Below are positions 1-6,734 of a stretch of DNA of 43,858 nucleotides, in pieces. Within the stretch, counting starts at the first letter, position 1. Each line of letters opens with the position of its first letter. The notes under the pieces were generated by a model. The model had not been told where the DNA came from and did not search any database. It worked only from the letters and a program-made list of their open reading frames with translations. The DNA is taken from IMG/VR virus record IMGVR_UViG_3300028423_000204, positions 1-43,858 of that record, one strand, 5' to 3'. The position numbers were made by a program, and so were the translations under genes. Origin of the DNA: a virus.

Positions 1-99
1 GGCTAATCTACAAGAGGCTAACCTACGAGGGGCTAATCTACGAGGGGCTGACCTATGGGATTGTACAGGCAACAACAGAGAAATTAAGACAATCCAAGC
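1..99. repeat. 99-bp direct terminal repeat, left copy
   Basis: Bases 1-99 are identical to bases 43760-43858. The repeat lies inside one open reading frame (the pentapeptide-repeat gene) that reads through the junction when the ends are merged. An exact 99-base overlap is what a de Bruijn assembler leaves when it closes a circle with k=99, so this is most likely an assembly overlap of a circular or circularly permuted molecule of 43,759 bp. A true short terminal redundancy is less likely because the repeat cuts through the middle of a gene. Confidence 0.9.
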
Positions 100-286
100 A
101 GGTTGTTACACGGTCGCTTACACACAACACGCTGTGCAAATAGGTTGTCAACGCCATACATGGGAACAATGGTGTTCTTTCTCTGATGAAGAAATAGACG
201 ACATGGACACAGATGCGTTAACTTGGTGGCGTACATGGAAACCTATCTTACAACAGATACTGGATGCGGAGGGTAACAATGATTGA
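2..286 (+). CDS. Pentapeptide-repeat protein, C-terminal part (gene crosses the circle junction)
   Basis: This continues the gene that starts at 43680. Merged, it gives about 121 residues. Its N-terminal part carries A(N/D)LxxANLRGANLRGADLW, pentapeptide repeats that form a right-handed beta-helix. The C-terminal domain is rich in Trp and acidic residues (TWEQWCSFSDEEIDDMD region) and ends NND. Phages often carry small proteins that pair a few pentapeptide repeats with this type of C-terminal domain, and their function is unknown. The stop codon (284-286) overlaps the ATG of the next gene at 279. Confidence 0.85.
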   Translation, partial: ANLQEANLRGANLRGADLWDCTGNNREIKTIQAGCYTVAYTQHAVQIGCQRHTWEQWCSFSDEEIDDMDTDALTWWRTWKPILQQILDAEGNND

Positions 287-419
287 TTTAGATACAGAGC
301 TTGAGCAACTACTAGATAACTTTCAACAGAACGGACGACTGTTTGATGATGACTTCGAAGAAGCACAGGAATGTGCAGACAGTTGGCATGAGTACAGCAG
401 TAAACAAGTGAATGAATAG
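279..419 (+). CDS. Small acidic hypothetical protein (46 aa)
   Basis: The frame starts ATG at 279, overlapping the end of the pentapeptide gene, and ends in TAG. The product begins MIDLDTELEQLLDNF and is strongly acidic, with a cluster of Asp and Glu around residues 23-30. No domain is recognised. The overlap with the preceding gene suggests coupled translation in the same transcript. Confidence 0.6.
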   Translation: MIDLDTELEQLLDNFQQNGRLFDDDFEEAQECADSWHEYSSKQVNE

Positions 420-420
420 C

Positions 421-520
421 AGCCATTTTAAGGCGTTATTATTTCTAAGCAGTACGATGGCATAGGGTAGGGTGCAATAGCAGATTACCTACCTCTTAAA
501 ACAGCCTTAAATCAAACATA
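421..520 (+). promoter_or_regulatory. Intergenic element A (one of three related copies)
   Basis: This non-coding stretch contains AGCCATTTTAAGGCG at its start, AGGGTAGGGT in the middle (464-473) and GCCTTAAATC near the end. The same ordered blocks occur at 2088-2180 (+) and, inverted, at 17467-17555. The start and end blocks form an imperfect inverted repeat (TTTTAAG / CTTAAAA). It lies upstream of the gene at 533. A role as promoter or operator is inference. Confidence 0.5.
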
Positions 521-532
521 CGAGGTGATACA

Positions 533-817
533 ATGGTGATTACATTGCCGATTAAAAGTAATACACACGAATACAGACTGAAAGCTGTAGCTCATGGGTA
601 TGAGTTGCAGGTGAGTACATGGAACAAGAAAAGAGGGCAGTGGGTCACTGTTCCTACTGGTGAAAGGCATTGGAAGTTTAGCAGGTTCTACCCTACCATT
701 GAACAAGCGGCTAAGGGTATCTGGAAGGAACACTTAGTTAACCAATGCGATACGTTAGAAGAACTACGTAAAGAGCAAGGGTTGTTTATTGACATGATGA
801 GTAAGGAGCTAGCATGA
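533..817 (+). CDS. Hypothetical phage protein (94 aa)
   Basis: Begins MVITLPIKSNTHEYRLK and is preceded by a GAGGTGA Shine-Dalgarno 7 bases upstream. The fold looks alpha/beta: an N-terminal beta-rich part with a KKRGQWV motif, then an RFYPTIEQAAKGIW helix. That pattern resembles small phage proteins in which a tyrosine/proline turn precedes an EQA helix. No function can be assigned. The TGA stop overlaps the next ATG (ATGA). Confidence 0.75.
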   Translation: MVITLPIKSNTHEYRLKAVAHGYELQVSTWNKKRGQWVTVPTGERHWKFSRFYPTIEQAAKGIWKEHLVNQCDTLEELRKEQGLFIDMMSKELA

Positions 818-900
818 TAGGAATCAAAAACATGGGGGATGCCAACAGCTTCGGTATCAGCCCCGATACATTTGAACATCCAGAGTCACCGAAGTTATAG
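814..900 (+). CDS. Small ORF, 28 aa, possibly interrupted by an amber codon
   Basis: ATG at 814 overlaps the previous stop (ATGA) and has AGGAG nine bases upstream. It encodes MIGIKNMGDANSFGISPDTF... and stops at TAG (898-900). The same frame then stays open for another 34 codons with coding character (LHELERKNLLTESLEGYE) until TGA, overlapping the gene at 983. It is either a genuine 28-aa peptide or a gene broken by one amber codon. Other genes end normally in TAG, so a genome-wide TAG recoding is not indicated. Confidence 0.45.
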   Translation: MIGIKNMGDANSFGISPDTFEHPESPKL

Positions 901-982
901 ATTATCGGGTCAACATTACATGAGCTAGAGCGTAAGAATCTGTTAACTGAATCTTTAGAGGGTTACGAAAAGGAGATCAACA

Positions 983-1258
983 ATGAAATATTACGTAGTA
1001 GATGATGTGGAAGGGATTGAATACAATTACGACCCCGACACAGAGCAGTTAGTGGAACACTACCAACAGCTAATCACAGAGCGTAAGCAGGAGATTGACA
1101 GAATTATCTGCGAGAAGATGGATGAGTTTTCTTACCGTTCTTTCAACGTCAGTTTAAAGACCGCTATAAAGAAAGACATTGTAATCAGGGCTTATGAGAA
1201 TCAGATACAAAGGATTTACAACAACGCCATACCTGAGATGGTTGTGGTTTACAAATAG
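983..1258 (+). CDS. Hypothetical protein (91 aa)
   Basis: Begins MKYYVVDDVEGIEYNY, with AAGGAG ten bases upstream. A short beta-strand N-terminus is followed by a long helical region (LVEHYQQLITERKQEIDRII), then a second helix. No family is recognised. It sits in the small-gene early cluster and is followed 11 bases later by another small gene. Confidence 0.7.
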   Translation: MKYYVVDDVEGIEYNYDPDTEQLVEHYQQLITERKQEIDRIICEKMDEFSYRSFNVSLKTAIKKDIVIRAYENQIQRIYNNAIPEMVVVYK

Positions 1259-1269
1259 GAGATACAACA

Positions 1270-1449
1270 ATGACACTGTGTGAGCTGCTACACTTAGCAC
1301 GTAAGGGATACGCAATAGAGATTACAGACAAATGGATAACTGTACACGATAAGCGCAAGGATAGCAAGTGGGTGGAGTTAGGACATATCATTGAATCATT
1401 GATATATGTACCAGTGATGATTGGGTTAGCGCTCTTACTGTTCGCTTAA
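1270..1449 (+). CDS. Small membrane-anchored protein (59 aa)
   Basis: The ATG at 1270 is preceded by GGAGATACAACA. It encodes MTLCELLHLARKGYAI..., ending in a hydrophobic stretch (LIYVPVMIGLALLLFA) that would form one C-terminal transmembrane helix. The N-terminal part is amphipathic and probably cytoplasmic. Function unknown. It is the last gene before the AT-rich non-coding region. Confidence 0.6.
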   Translation: MTLCELLHLARKGYAIEITDKWITVHDKRKDSKWVELGHIIESLIYVPVMIGLALLLFA

Positions 1450-1780
1450 CGTGTAGTATGACAATGATTTATGTTAATCTAAAGATTAATTATTATAATC
1501 TAAAGATTATTTATTATCATTGTATATATTATATATTACTAATTATATTATATATTATTTATTATTCTTTATTATCTATTCTCAATTGTCATTGAGTAAC
1601 TAATTATAGTAATAGCATATACTTGGCAAACCATTAGTTAACTATAAAATTTGAAGAAAATTGTAAAGAAACAAGTAAGCTGTTGTTTTTACTGCGTTTA
1701 TTTTTTCTTTCGTCTCTTTGCGTTACGGTACGTTTCGCAAGGTGTGGTTGTAAAGATATGTTTACAGATAGGAGAATGTT
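1450..1780. other. AT-rich gene-free region, candidate replication origin
   Basis: A 330-bp gap without a supported gene. Bases 1450-1600 are almost pure A/T. An 8-bp outer stem, ACAATGAT (1461-1468) with ATCATTGT (1516-1523), encloses two 6-bp hairpins with TAAA loops, TTAATC-TAAA-GATTAA (1474-1489) and ATAATC-TAAA-GATTAT (1495-1510). The symmetric three-way structure in easily melted DNA fits a replication origin or initiation site. No initiator protein or iteron array was identified, so the assignment is inference. The right part carries a promoter-like sequence. Confidence 0.4.
1623..1650 (+). promoter_or_regulatory. Sigma-70-like promoter
   Basis: TTGGCA (5 of 6 matches to the -35 consensus), a 16-bp spacer and TAAAAT (5 of 6 to the -10 consensus). 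It lies 131 bases upstream of the gene at 1781, at the right edge of the AT-rich region. This would be read by host RNA polymerase. Chance matches are easier in AT-rich DNA, hence moderate confidence. Confidence 0.4.
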
Positions 1781-2083
1781 ATGGACAGTAAAGAAGAAGC
1801 CAAGGCTTTGATGAAGAAGGGATACCGTGTAACCTCCCGCAAGCATCGACAAGTGACAAGGGTAGACCGCCCTGATTGGCGAGACTATATGGCAGTGAGA
1901 CACGCACCTTGGGATATTGAAGATGGGTTGGAATGGGTAGAGTGTTTAGGCAGAGGTGCAGCAGACCAATACCGCAGAGTTTATAGCAAGGACACCTTGG
2001 TTGTAAGCAAGGCCGCGCTTAGCCACATCGGTAGCAGCAATCACGACCCTGTGGGTTATGTTGAAATTTCAGAGAGAGCATGA
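1781..2083 (+). CDS. Hypothetical protein (100 aa)
   Basis: Begins MDSKEEAKALMKKGYRVTSR, with a TAGGAGAATGTT leader giving a good ribosome site. Basic N-terminal half with a helix-turn pattern, then an acidic/aromatic stretch (WDIEDGLEWVECLG) and a C-terminal strand region. No domain recognised. It is the first gene after the AT-rich region and its promoter, and element B follows it. Confidence 0.7.
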   Translation: MDSKEEAKALMKKGYRVTSRKHRQVTRVDRPDWRDYMAVRHAPWDIEDGLEWVECLGRGAADQYRRVYSKDTLVVSKAALSHIGSSNHDPVGYVEISERA

Positions 2084-2087
2084 CAGA

Positions 2088-2180
2088 AGCCATTTAAGTA
2101 TGTACCCAGTAGGGTAGCTTAGGGTAGAACAAGATAACGCCATATACAGGCTCTCAGGTGCCTTAAAATTGATTTATACA
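2088..2180 (+). promoter_or_regulatory. Intergenic element B (one of three related copies)
   Basis: Ordered blocks: AGCCATTTAAG, AGGGTAGCTTAGGGTAG (2111-2127), AACGCCA, CTCTCAG and CCTTAAAATTGATTTATA. It aligns end to end with the reverse complement of 17467-17555 at nearly identical spacing, and more loosely with 421-520. It sits directly upstream of the gene at 2192. The function is unknown; a shared promoter, operator or small RNA is possible. Confidence 0.5.
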
Positions 2181-2191
2181 TAGGAGATAAC

Positions 2192-2668
2192 ATGTTCACA
2201 AGACTACGACAAGCAATCAACGTCCTATTGGGGCGAATGAAACCTGTCCCTGATGGGTACATCCTCTTAAAAGAAGAAACGTTAAGGAAAGAAAGAGTTC
2301 ATGCTGAAGAACAGATGTTCAACCTCAGTGCATGTCACCGTGAGAACAGGAAACTACAACATAGCTACACTGTAATGACGGAACACAAGGAAGCTATCAG
2401 ACGTAAGCTACGCAAAGAGCGTATGCGCACCTGCAACTTGTTGTCTGTTGTTGATTACGTGATGGAGTTATGGACTGTTGATGCGTACCCTTCAGGTGAG
2501 AGTATGTTGTACGCTATGCAATTCTTACAAGAAGAACTCAAGCAATGGGATGAAATAAAGCGTATAGATTTCAAGGAATTACAACAGATACGAGATGAAT
2601 CAGTTGACGAACAACAGTTTCGTGATAAGATACATCAACGGTATCAAGAATTAAGAGGTGAGGTATGA
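2192..2668 (+). CDS. Coiled-coil hypothetical protein (158 aa)
   Basis: Begins MFTRLRQAINVLLGRMK, with TAGGAGATAAC upstream. After a short PDGYILLKEE segment, residues 35-85 are rich in Glu, Lys and Arg with a heptad-like pattern, typical of a coiled coil. A mixed helical domain follows and the C-terminus is charged (DEQQFRDKIHQRYQEL). It may be a scaffold or an inhibitor of a host complex, but nothing specific supports either. The TGA overlaps the ATG of the next gene. Confidence 0.7.
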   Translation: MFTRLRQAINVLLGRMKPVPDGYILLKEETLRKERVHAEEQMFNLSACHRENRKLQHSYTVMTEHKEAIRRKLRKERMRTCNLLSVVDYVMELWTVDAYPSGESMLYAMQFLQEELKQWDEIKRIDFKELQQIRDESVDEQQFRDKIHQRYQELRGEV

Positions 2669-2832
2669 CTAACACAGACGAGATTAAAGAACAACTGAAA
2701 GACCGCACACAACAACATTTAAAGATGTTGTTAGATACAGGGGATGATGAGATACGTAGATTATCTGATGAGCTACAGTATTTCTTAGACAGACGCGAGA
2801 TAATCAAGGGGATGCTACATGAACAGGCATGA
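2665..2832 (+). CDS. Small helical hypothetical protein (55 aa)
   Basis: The ATG overlaps the preceding stop (ATGA), with GAGGT just upstream. It encodes MTNTDEIKEQLKDRTQQHLK..., which is entirely charged and helical with no membrane segment. The stop lies inside the next gene, which starts at 2819. Function unknown. Confidence 0.6.
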   Translation: MTNTDEIKEQLKDRTQQHLKMLLDTGDDEIRRLSDELQYFLDRREIIKGMLHEQA

Positions 2833-3079
2833 CTTTATTCATGAGAACGAACAAGGGTTGATTGATATGGAGGTGGATGCTTATGAAACATGGCGTGATG
2901 AATTAACTACTACGGATTTCCTAGACTTCACAAGTACAATAGCGTCCGGTGAGATGTATGAGCTTATTGAACTACTGGTTGATGACTTCCTTTCCAACCG
3001 CTCTATGGAGGAAGACCACCGCCAACTGTTACAGAGTATAGAAAATAAAATGTGGAAGGAACACAATGCTGAATCATGA
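2819..3079 (+). CDS. Small acidic hypothetical protein (86 aa)
   Basis: Begins MNRHDFIHENEQGLIDMEVD. It is acidic and predicted helical, with an LLVDDFLSNRSMEEDHRQLL segment. It overlaps both neighbours by 14 bases (2819-2832 and 3066-3079), as in the rest of this compressed cluster. Highly acidic small early proteins in phages are often DNA mimics or host-protein inhibitors, but there is no specific evidence here. Confidence 0.65.
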   Translation: MNRHDFIHENEQGLIDMEVDAYETWRDELTTTDFLDFTSTIASGEMYELIELLVDDFLSNRSMEEDHRQLLQSIENKMWKEHNAES

Positions 3080-3302
3080 CCCTGTTAGAAAGAATCAAGT
3101 TAAGGATGTATTGTCCAATATGAGGGCTGATAAACAATACCGCCTATTTGTTATGTCTTCTTTTATCTGTGATGATGTGCAATCCCCTGATGTAGCGTTG
3201 TCTTTGCTGTTTACGAATGACATATACGCTAGGGAATACTTACAAGATGCGTTAGAGGAATACATCTATGAGAACATTGAATTGTTTGTGGGTGAGGTAT
3301 GA
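3066..3302 (+). CDS. Hypothetical protein (78 aa)
   Basis: Begins MLNHDPVRKNQVKDVLSNM, with GGAAGGA upstream. Helical, with an acidic C-terminus (DALEEYIYENIELFVGEV). The composition resembles the preceding gene, and both could be small helical bundles. The stop overlaps the next ATG (ATGA). Function unknown. Confidence 0.65.
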   Translation: MLNHDPVRKNQVKDVLSNMRADKQYRLFVMSSFICDDVQSPDVALSLLFTNDIYAREYLQDALEEYIYENIELFVGEV

Positions 3303-3439
3303 CAGTTGAAGAAGTTATCAAGACAACACGTAAGTACAGTGAAGAATTGGATGTACTATCTGAACTAGACCCTGAGCTAGACGAATACAAAGCCGTTGAG
3401 CTATGGCACATGATGGATAAGGAGTTATTAAATGACTGA
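3299..3439 (+). CDS. Small acidic hypothetical protein (46 aa)
   Basis: ATG at 3299 overlaps the preceding TGA and is preceded by GAGGT. It encodes MTVEEVIKTTRKYSEELDVL..., acidic and helical. The end overlaps the MazG-like gene by 8 bases. Unknown function; supported by position, ribosome site and tight overlaps on both sides. Confidence 0.55.
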   Translation: MTVEEVIKTTRKYSEELDVLSELDPELDEYKAVELWHMMDKELLND

Positions 3440-3854
3440 GTACAACAACATAACGGAAGAACTACAACAGGACACAGACGTACAAGATAACCTGCATTGC
3501 GCTGTTGAGGATGTACAATTCTATTGCCATAACCTAGCCCTAGAAGCAGGGTGGTGGCATGACATCCACACAGGGGAGCTTAAAGAGAGGAACGTAGGGG
3601 AAGCTATTGCCCTTGTACATTCAGAGCTATCTGAGGCTCTTGAGGCGTACAGAAAAGACCTCATGGATGACCACCTTACACATCGTAAGGGACTAGAGGT
3701 TGAGCTAGCTGACGCTATTATCCGTATCCTTGACTTAGCTGGTGGACTAGGCTTAGATGTAGGTGGTGCATTGGTGGAGAAACTGCTGTACAACACAAAA
3801 CGTAAAGACCATAAGATACAGGAACGTATTAAGGATGGGGGAAAGGCTATATGA
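3432..3854 (+). CDS. MazG-like nucleotide pyrophosphohydrolase
   Basis: A 140-residue all-alpha NTP pyrophosphohydrolase. Residues around 60-100 show the metal-binding pattern of the MazG/dUTPase-like superfamily: HSELSEALEAYRKD, then VELADAIIRILDLAG, supplying the Glu/Asp ligands for Mg2+ on two helices. Family members hydrolyse (d)NTPs to monophosphates plus pyrophosphate. In phages they are thought to adjust nucleotide pools or (p)ppGpp. The next gene overlaps by ATGA, and ThyX, also concerned with nucleotides, lies further down the operon. Confidence 0.85.
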   Translation: MTEYNNITEELQQDTDVQDNLHCAVEDVQFYCHNLALEAGWWHDIHTGELKERNVGEAIALVHSELSEALEAYRKDLMDDHLTHRKGLEVELADAIIRILDLAGGLGLDVGGALVEKLLYNTKRKDHKIQERIKDGGKAI

Positions 3855-4345
3855 AACAGTTTGAGATGGGGAAGACTTATAAGTTTCTAGCCAACGATCA
3901 CTCTCTGCTCTCAGAAGGGGACATTTTTACACCTGAAAGAGTAGATGAATATGGGGATGCGATTATAGGCGACTGGTATGTTTTTTGTGAGCGATTAGGT
4001 TCAGGTCAAGTTATTGAAATCAAGGAGAACACAATGTTTACGAAAGATGATTTGAAAGATGGGATGCGTGTTGAGTTTGCCAATGGCGTAAGCCTTTATT
4101 GGTTTCGGTCTGACTTGTATGATGACTGTATTACCCTGAAATTTAAACATAATGATGGCTTTTTAGATAACTGCTTACGGAACATCAGTCACGGTAGGGC
4201 TTCTAAACTAGGGAACGTGGTGAAAGTAACCGACCGAGATGGAACTGCGGTGTTCGAGCGTGAAGAAACAACAGAGCTTACCATGCAAGAGGTGGCAGAC
4301 AAGCTAGGGGTCCCTGTGAGTCAACTGAAGATTAAGGGAGAGTGA
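3851..4345 (+). CDS. Two-domain hypothetical phage protein (164 aa)
   Basis: Begins MKQFEMGKTYKFLANDHS. Residues 1-60 form a small beta domain with a 'YKF...GDIF' pattern. A second unit starts at MFTKDDLKDGMRVEFANG (about residue 62), a repeat-type beta domain common in phage proteins. The C-terminus, LTMQEVADKLGVPVSQLKIK, is a short helix-turn-helix-like tail seen on many phage hypothetical proteins. An internal ATG with GGAGA at about 4034 could start a shorter product containing only the second part. Function unknown. Confidence 0.75.
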   Translation: MKQFEMGKTYKFLANDHSLLSEGDIFTPERVDEYGDAIIGDWYVFCERLGSGQVIEIKENTMFTKDDLKDGMRVEFANGVSLYWFRSDLYDDCITLKFKHNDGFLDNCLRNISHGRASKLGNVVKVTDRDGTAVFEREETTELTMQEVADKLGVPVSQLKIKGE

Positions 4346-4346
4346 T

Positions 4347-4565
4347 ATGAAAGACTTTTTTATAATGGCAGCGTTTGTATTGATTGTGTTAGGAGCGCGC
4401 TTAGTCCTGTTTAACTCCTACGTAGATTGGCAGTGCAGCAACTACCAAGAAATTACAGGCAATGAAACTAAGTACATAGACTTTGATGCTTGCTATGTAA
4501 AGCAAGGTGCTGATTGGGTAAGGTACGATGATACATTACGTAACAATGTAAGTAAGGGAGAGTAA
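4347..4565 (+). CDS. Single-pass membrane protein with two extracytoplasmic cysteines (72 aa)
   Basis: An N-terminal hydrophobic helix, FFIMAAFVLIVLGARLVLF (residues 4-22), is followed by a polar domain with two Cys (C30 and C49) and a DACYVKQGADWVRYDD motif. The expected topology is an inner-membrane anchor with the C-terminal domain outside. The Cys pair could form a disulfide. Short phage proteins with this layout are widespread and uncharacterised. The TAA overlaps the primase-helicase ATG. Confidence 0.7.
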   Translation: MKDFFIMAAFVLIVLGARLVLFNSYVDWQCSNYQEITGNETKYIDFDACYVKQGADWVRYDDTLRNNVSKGE

Positions 4566-6301
4566 TGGCAGGTACATGCGTAGAGAAAACGCAATGTCCT
4601 GTTTGTGAGAGCAACGGAGAGACAGTGCAAATCTTTGAGGAAGAAGATGGTGCTATCACAGGGTACTGCTTCCGTTGCTTCAAACCTTTTGATGAGGGAC
4701 AAACAAAGGACTTGCTGAACGGCAGAGAGCCAAGAAAAGCGAAGGCTTTACCCGAAGAATACATCAAGCAACAAATCCAAGAGATGTTGGAGTGTCCTAT
4801 TGTTGCATTGAAATCAAGGGGCTTGACTCTCGATACAACCAAACACTTTAAAGTTAGGACAGGGTTATCAGAGCAGGATGGGAAGACACCCCACACTTGG
4901 CACTTCCCGTTAACACGTAACGATGGCAAGGAACTGGCAGGGTTTCAGACCAGAATCATAGAGACGAAGCAAACCTACAACACAAGGGGTGTATCAGGCT
5001 GTGATTTAATGGGCTGGAAACAGGCATTGAAAGGGGGTAAAACCCTTTACATTACTGAGGGTCCTTTGGATGCTATGTCTGTACACCAAGTGTTGACAGA
5101 GAACAGTTTGAGCAGGGGTTACACACCTACATTCAATGTTGTATCCCTACCGCTTGGGGCTGGCTCAGCTAAGAAGTACATTAGTCAACACGCTAAGGAT
5201 ATATCCCGCTTGTACAAGGAAGTGCGGATTGTGTTCGACCAAGATGAAGCAGGGCAAAAGGCAGAGAAGGATGCCACCCTAGCCTTACAAGGGATAGACG
5301 CACAAGTGATGGTGTGTAAGCTTCCATACAAAGATGCTAACGATGCCCTTAAAGCAGGGGATGAAGAAGCTATCCTGAAGGCGTGCCTGTTTCAGGCAGA
5401 GCAAGCACCTAGCAGTGGGTTGATTCTTGATACAACTAACCCTGAGTATTGGGAGGAAGCAAGTAAACCACCAGAGATGGGTAAACCTTGGCCTTGGAAG
5501 GGGCTTACTGATTTAACAAGGGGTTACCGAGAGGGTGAGGTATGGTACTTCGGTGCGCCACCTAAGTTTGGTAAGTCAGACTTGCTTAATGAGTTAGCTG
5601 TTCACTTTCTGAAGGGTTCACCTACTACCTATATGTGTAAGATTGAGGAACACCCTCACAATACCTTACGTAGATTGGCAGGGAAGGTAGCTCATCATAA
5701 GTTCCATGACCCAAGAGCAGGGTGGGACGGAAAGGCTATGGAAACAGCCAAGCAATGGTTGCAAGGGCGTATCCTGATGCAAGACCGTACAACAAGAACA
5801 ACTTGGCACGATGTTAAACAGAGCATGAGGCAAGCAGCTTACGAGCATGGCGCTAAGGAGTTCTTTGTTGACCCGATGACTCCACTAGCTGTGGGTTTGG
5901 ATGCGTCAAAGACTAATGACTTATTCGAGCAGATAGCTTTTGAGTTCCAAGAACTTATGGCACAAGTGGAGGGAACAGGTTTTGTATTCACTCACTTAAA
6001 TCCTATCAAGGTGGGCAAGTCTCATAGCTTCGGAGGGCGTATTCAATCAGACCACTTCACAGGGAGTCGTGCTATGATTCGTTACGGCAACGGTATCATA
6101 GGGCTAGAAGGTAATAAGGATGACCAGCAAGGCGGTGGGGTACGTGCCACACGTTTACGTCAATTAGTGTTGTTAGAAGAACGAGAGTTCGGTTTGACAG
6201 GACGTATCTCTATGGACTACGATGAACAGACAGGCATGTACCGAGAAATATCTGATGATGAATACATCAGGATAAAAGAGGGGTTAGATGATGACGATTA
6301 A
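4565..6301 (+). CDS. DNA primase-helicase (T7 gp4-like)
   Basis: 578 residues. An N-terminal zinc ribbon (C11, C14, C35, C38) recognises the priming site. The TOPRIM primase domain shows TEGPLDA (164-170) and FDQDEAG (224-230). The C-terminal RecA-like DnaB-family helicase carries Walker A APPKFGKS (331-338) and Walker B-like FFVDPMTP (433-440), followed by FVFTHLN. The length matches T7 gp4 (566 aa). It unwinds DNA and makes RNA primers at the phage fork, working with the polymerase at 8613 and the SSB at 10918. The next gene starts inside its 3' end. Confidence 0.95.
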   Translation: MAGTCVEKTQCPVCESNGETVQIFEEEDGAITGYCFRCFKPFDEGQTKDLLNGREPRKAKALPEEYIKQQIQEMLECPIVALKSRGLTLDTTKHFKVRTGLSEQDGKTPHTWHFPLTRNDGKELAGFQTRIIETKQTYNTRGVSGCDLMGWKQALKGGKTLYITEGPLDAMSVHQVLTENSLSRGYTPTFNVVSLPLGAGSAKKYISQHAKDISRLYKEVRIVFDQDEAGQKAEKDATLALQGIDAQVMVCKLPYKDANDALKAGDEEAILKACLFQAEQAPSSGLILDTTNPEYWEEASKPPEMGKPWPWKGLTDLTRGYREGEVWYFGAPPKFGKSDLLNELAVHFLKGSPTTYMCKIEEHPHNTLRRLAGKVAHHKFHDPRAGWDGKAMETAKQWLQGRILMQDRTTRTTWHDVKQSMRQAAYEHGAKEFFVDPMTPLAVGLDASKTNDLFEQIAFEFQELMAQVEGTGFVFTHLNPIKVGKSHSFGGRIQSDHFTGSRAMIRYGNGIIGLEGNKDDQQGGGVRATRLRQLVLLEEREFGLTGRISMDYDEQTGMYREISDDEYIRIKEGLDDDD

Positions 6302-6734
6302 TTGGGAGGACATAGACTGGCGGTTGATGAGAGAGATGGCGTACAATCAGAACAGACGCTTTAAGCATAACGATTGGTACGAGGATGTTATCCATGATGC
6401 GTACATCAAGGTGGCAACTACAGACAAACCATCGAAGTTAGGATGGGTGACATACTACCTTAACACTGTACGTTATCTGCTACGTAGCAAGGCTAAGTTG
6501 CCCAAGCGTACAGTTAGCACTGACGATGAGGACACACCAGAGCAGTACGTAACGCCTAGCTTCCGAAGGGTACACCCTATCCTACGGAAGTTCAAGAAAG
6601 CGGATAGAGGTATTCTTATACGGCTTCTCATGGGGTACGAGGGTAAGGAGATAGCAGAGTTGGAGGGGTACACCCCACAAAACCTATCCCTTAAACGTAA
6701 GAAGATACAGGAACAACTACGAGGTATGGCATGA
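6288..6734 (+). CDS. Sigma-70-like (ECF-type) protein 1
   Basis: 148 residues. Residues 25-65 (NDWYEDVIHDAYIKV ... VTYYLNTVRYLLRSKAK) look like sigma region 2, with its helix, acidic patch and aromatic-rich melting helix. Residues 98-146 resemble region 4, a helix-turn-helix in GYEGKEIAELEGYTPQNLS. The size fits a minimal ECF sigma factor. It may direct host RNA polymerase to phage promoters, since the genome encodes no RNA polymerase. Alternatively it is a sigma-fold DNA-binding protein without promoter activity. It overlaps ThyX by ATGA. Confidence 0.6.
   Translation: MMTINWEDIDWRLMREMAYNQNRRFKHNDWYEDVIHDAYIKVATTDKPSKLGWVTYYLNTVRYLLRSKAKLPKRTVSTDDEDTPEQYVTPSFRRVHPILRKFKKADRGILIRLLMGYEGKEIAELEGYTPQNLSLKRKKIQEQLRGMA

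Noticed and set aside
1634-1903. Minus-strand frame over the AT-rich region
   Set aside because: It is antisense to the gene at 1781, with unusual composition and no ribosome site; the left part is better explained as non-coding.
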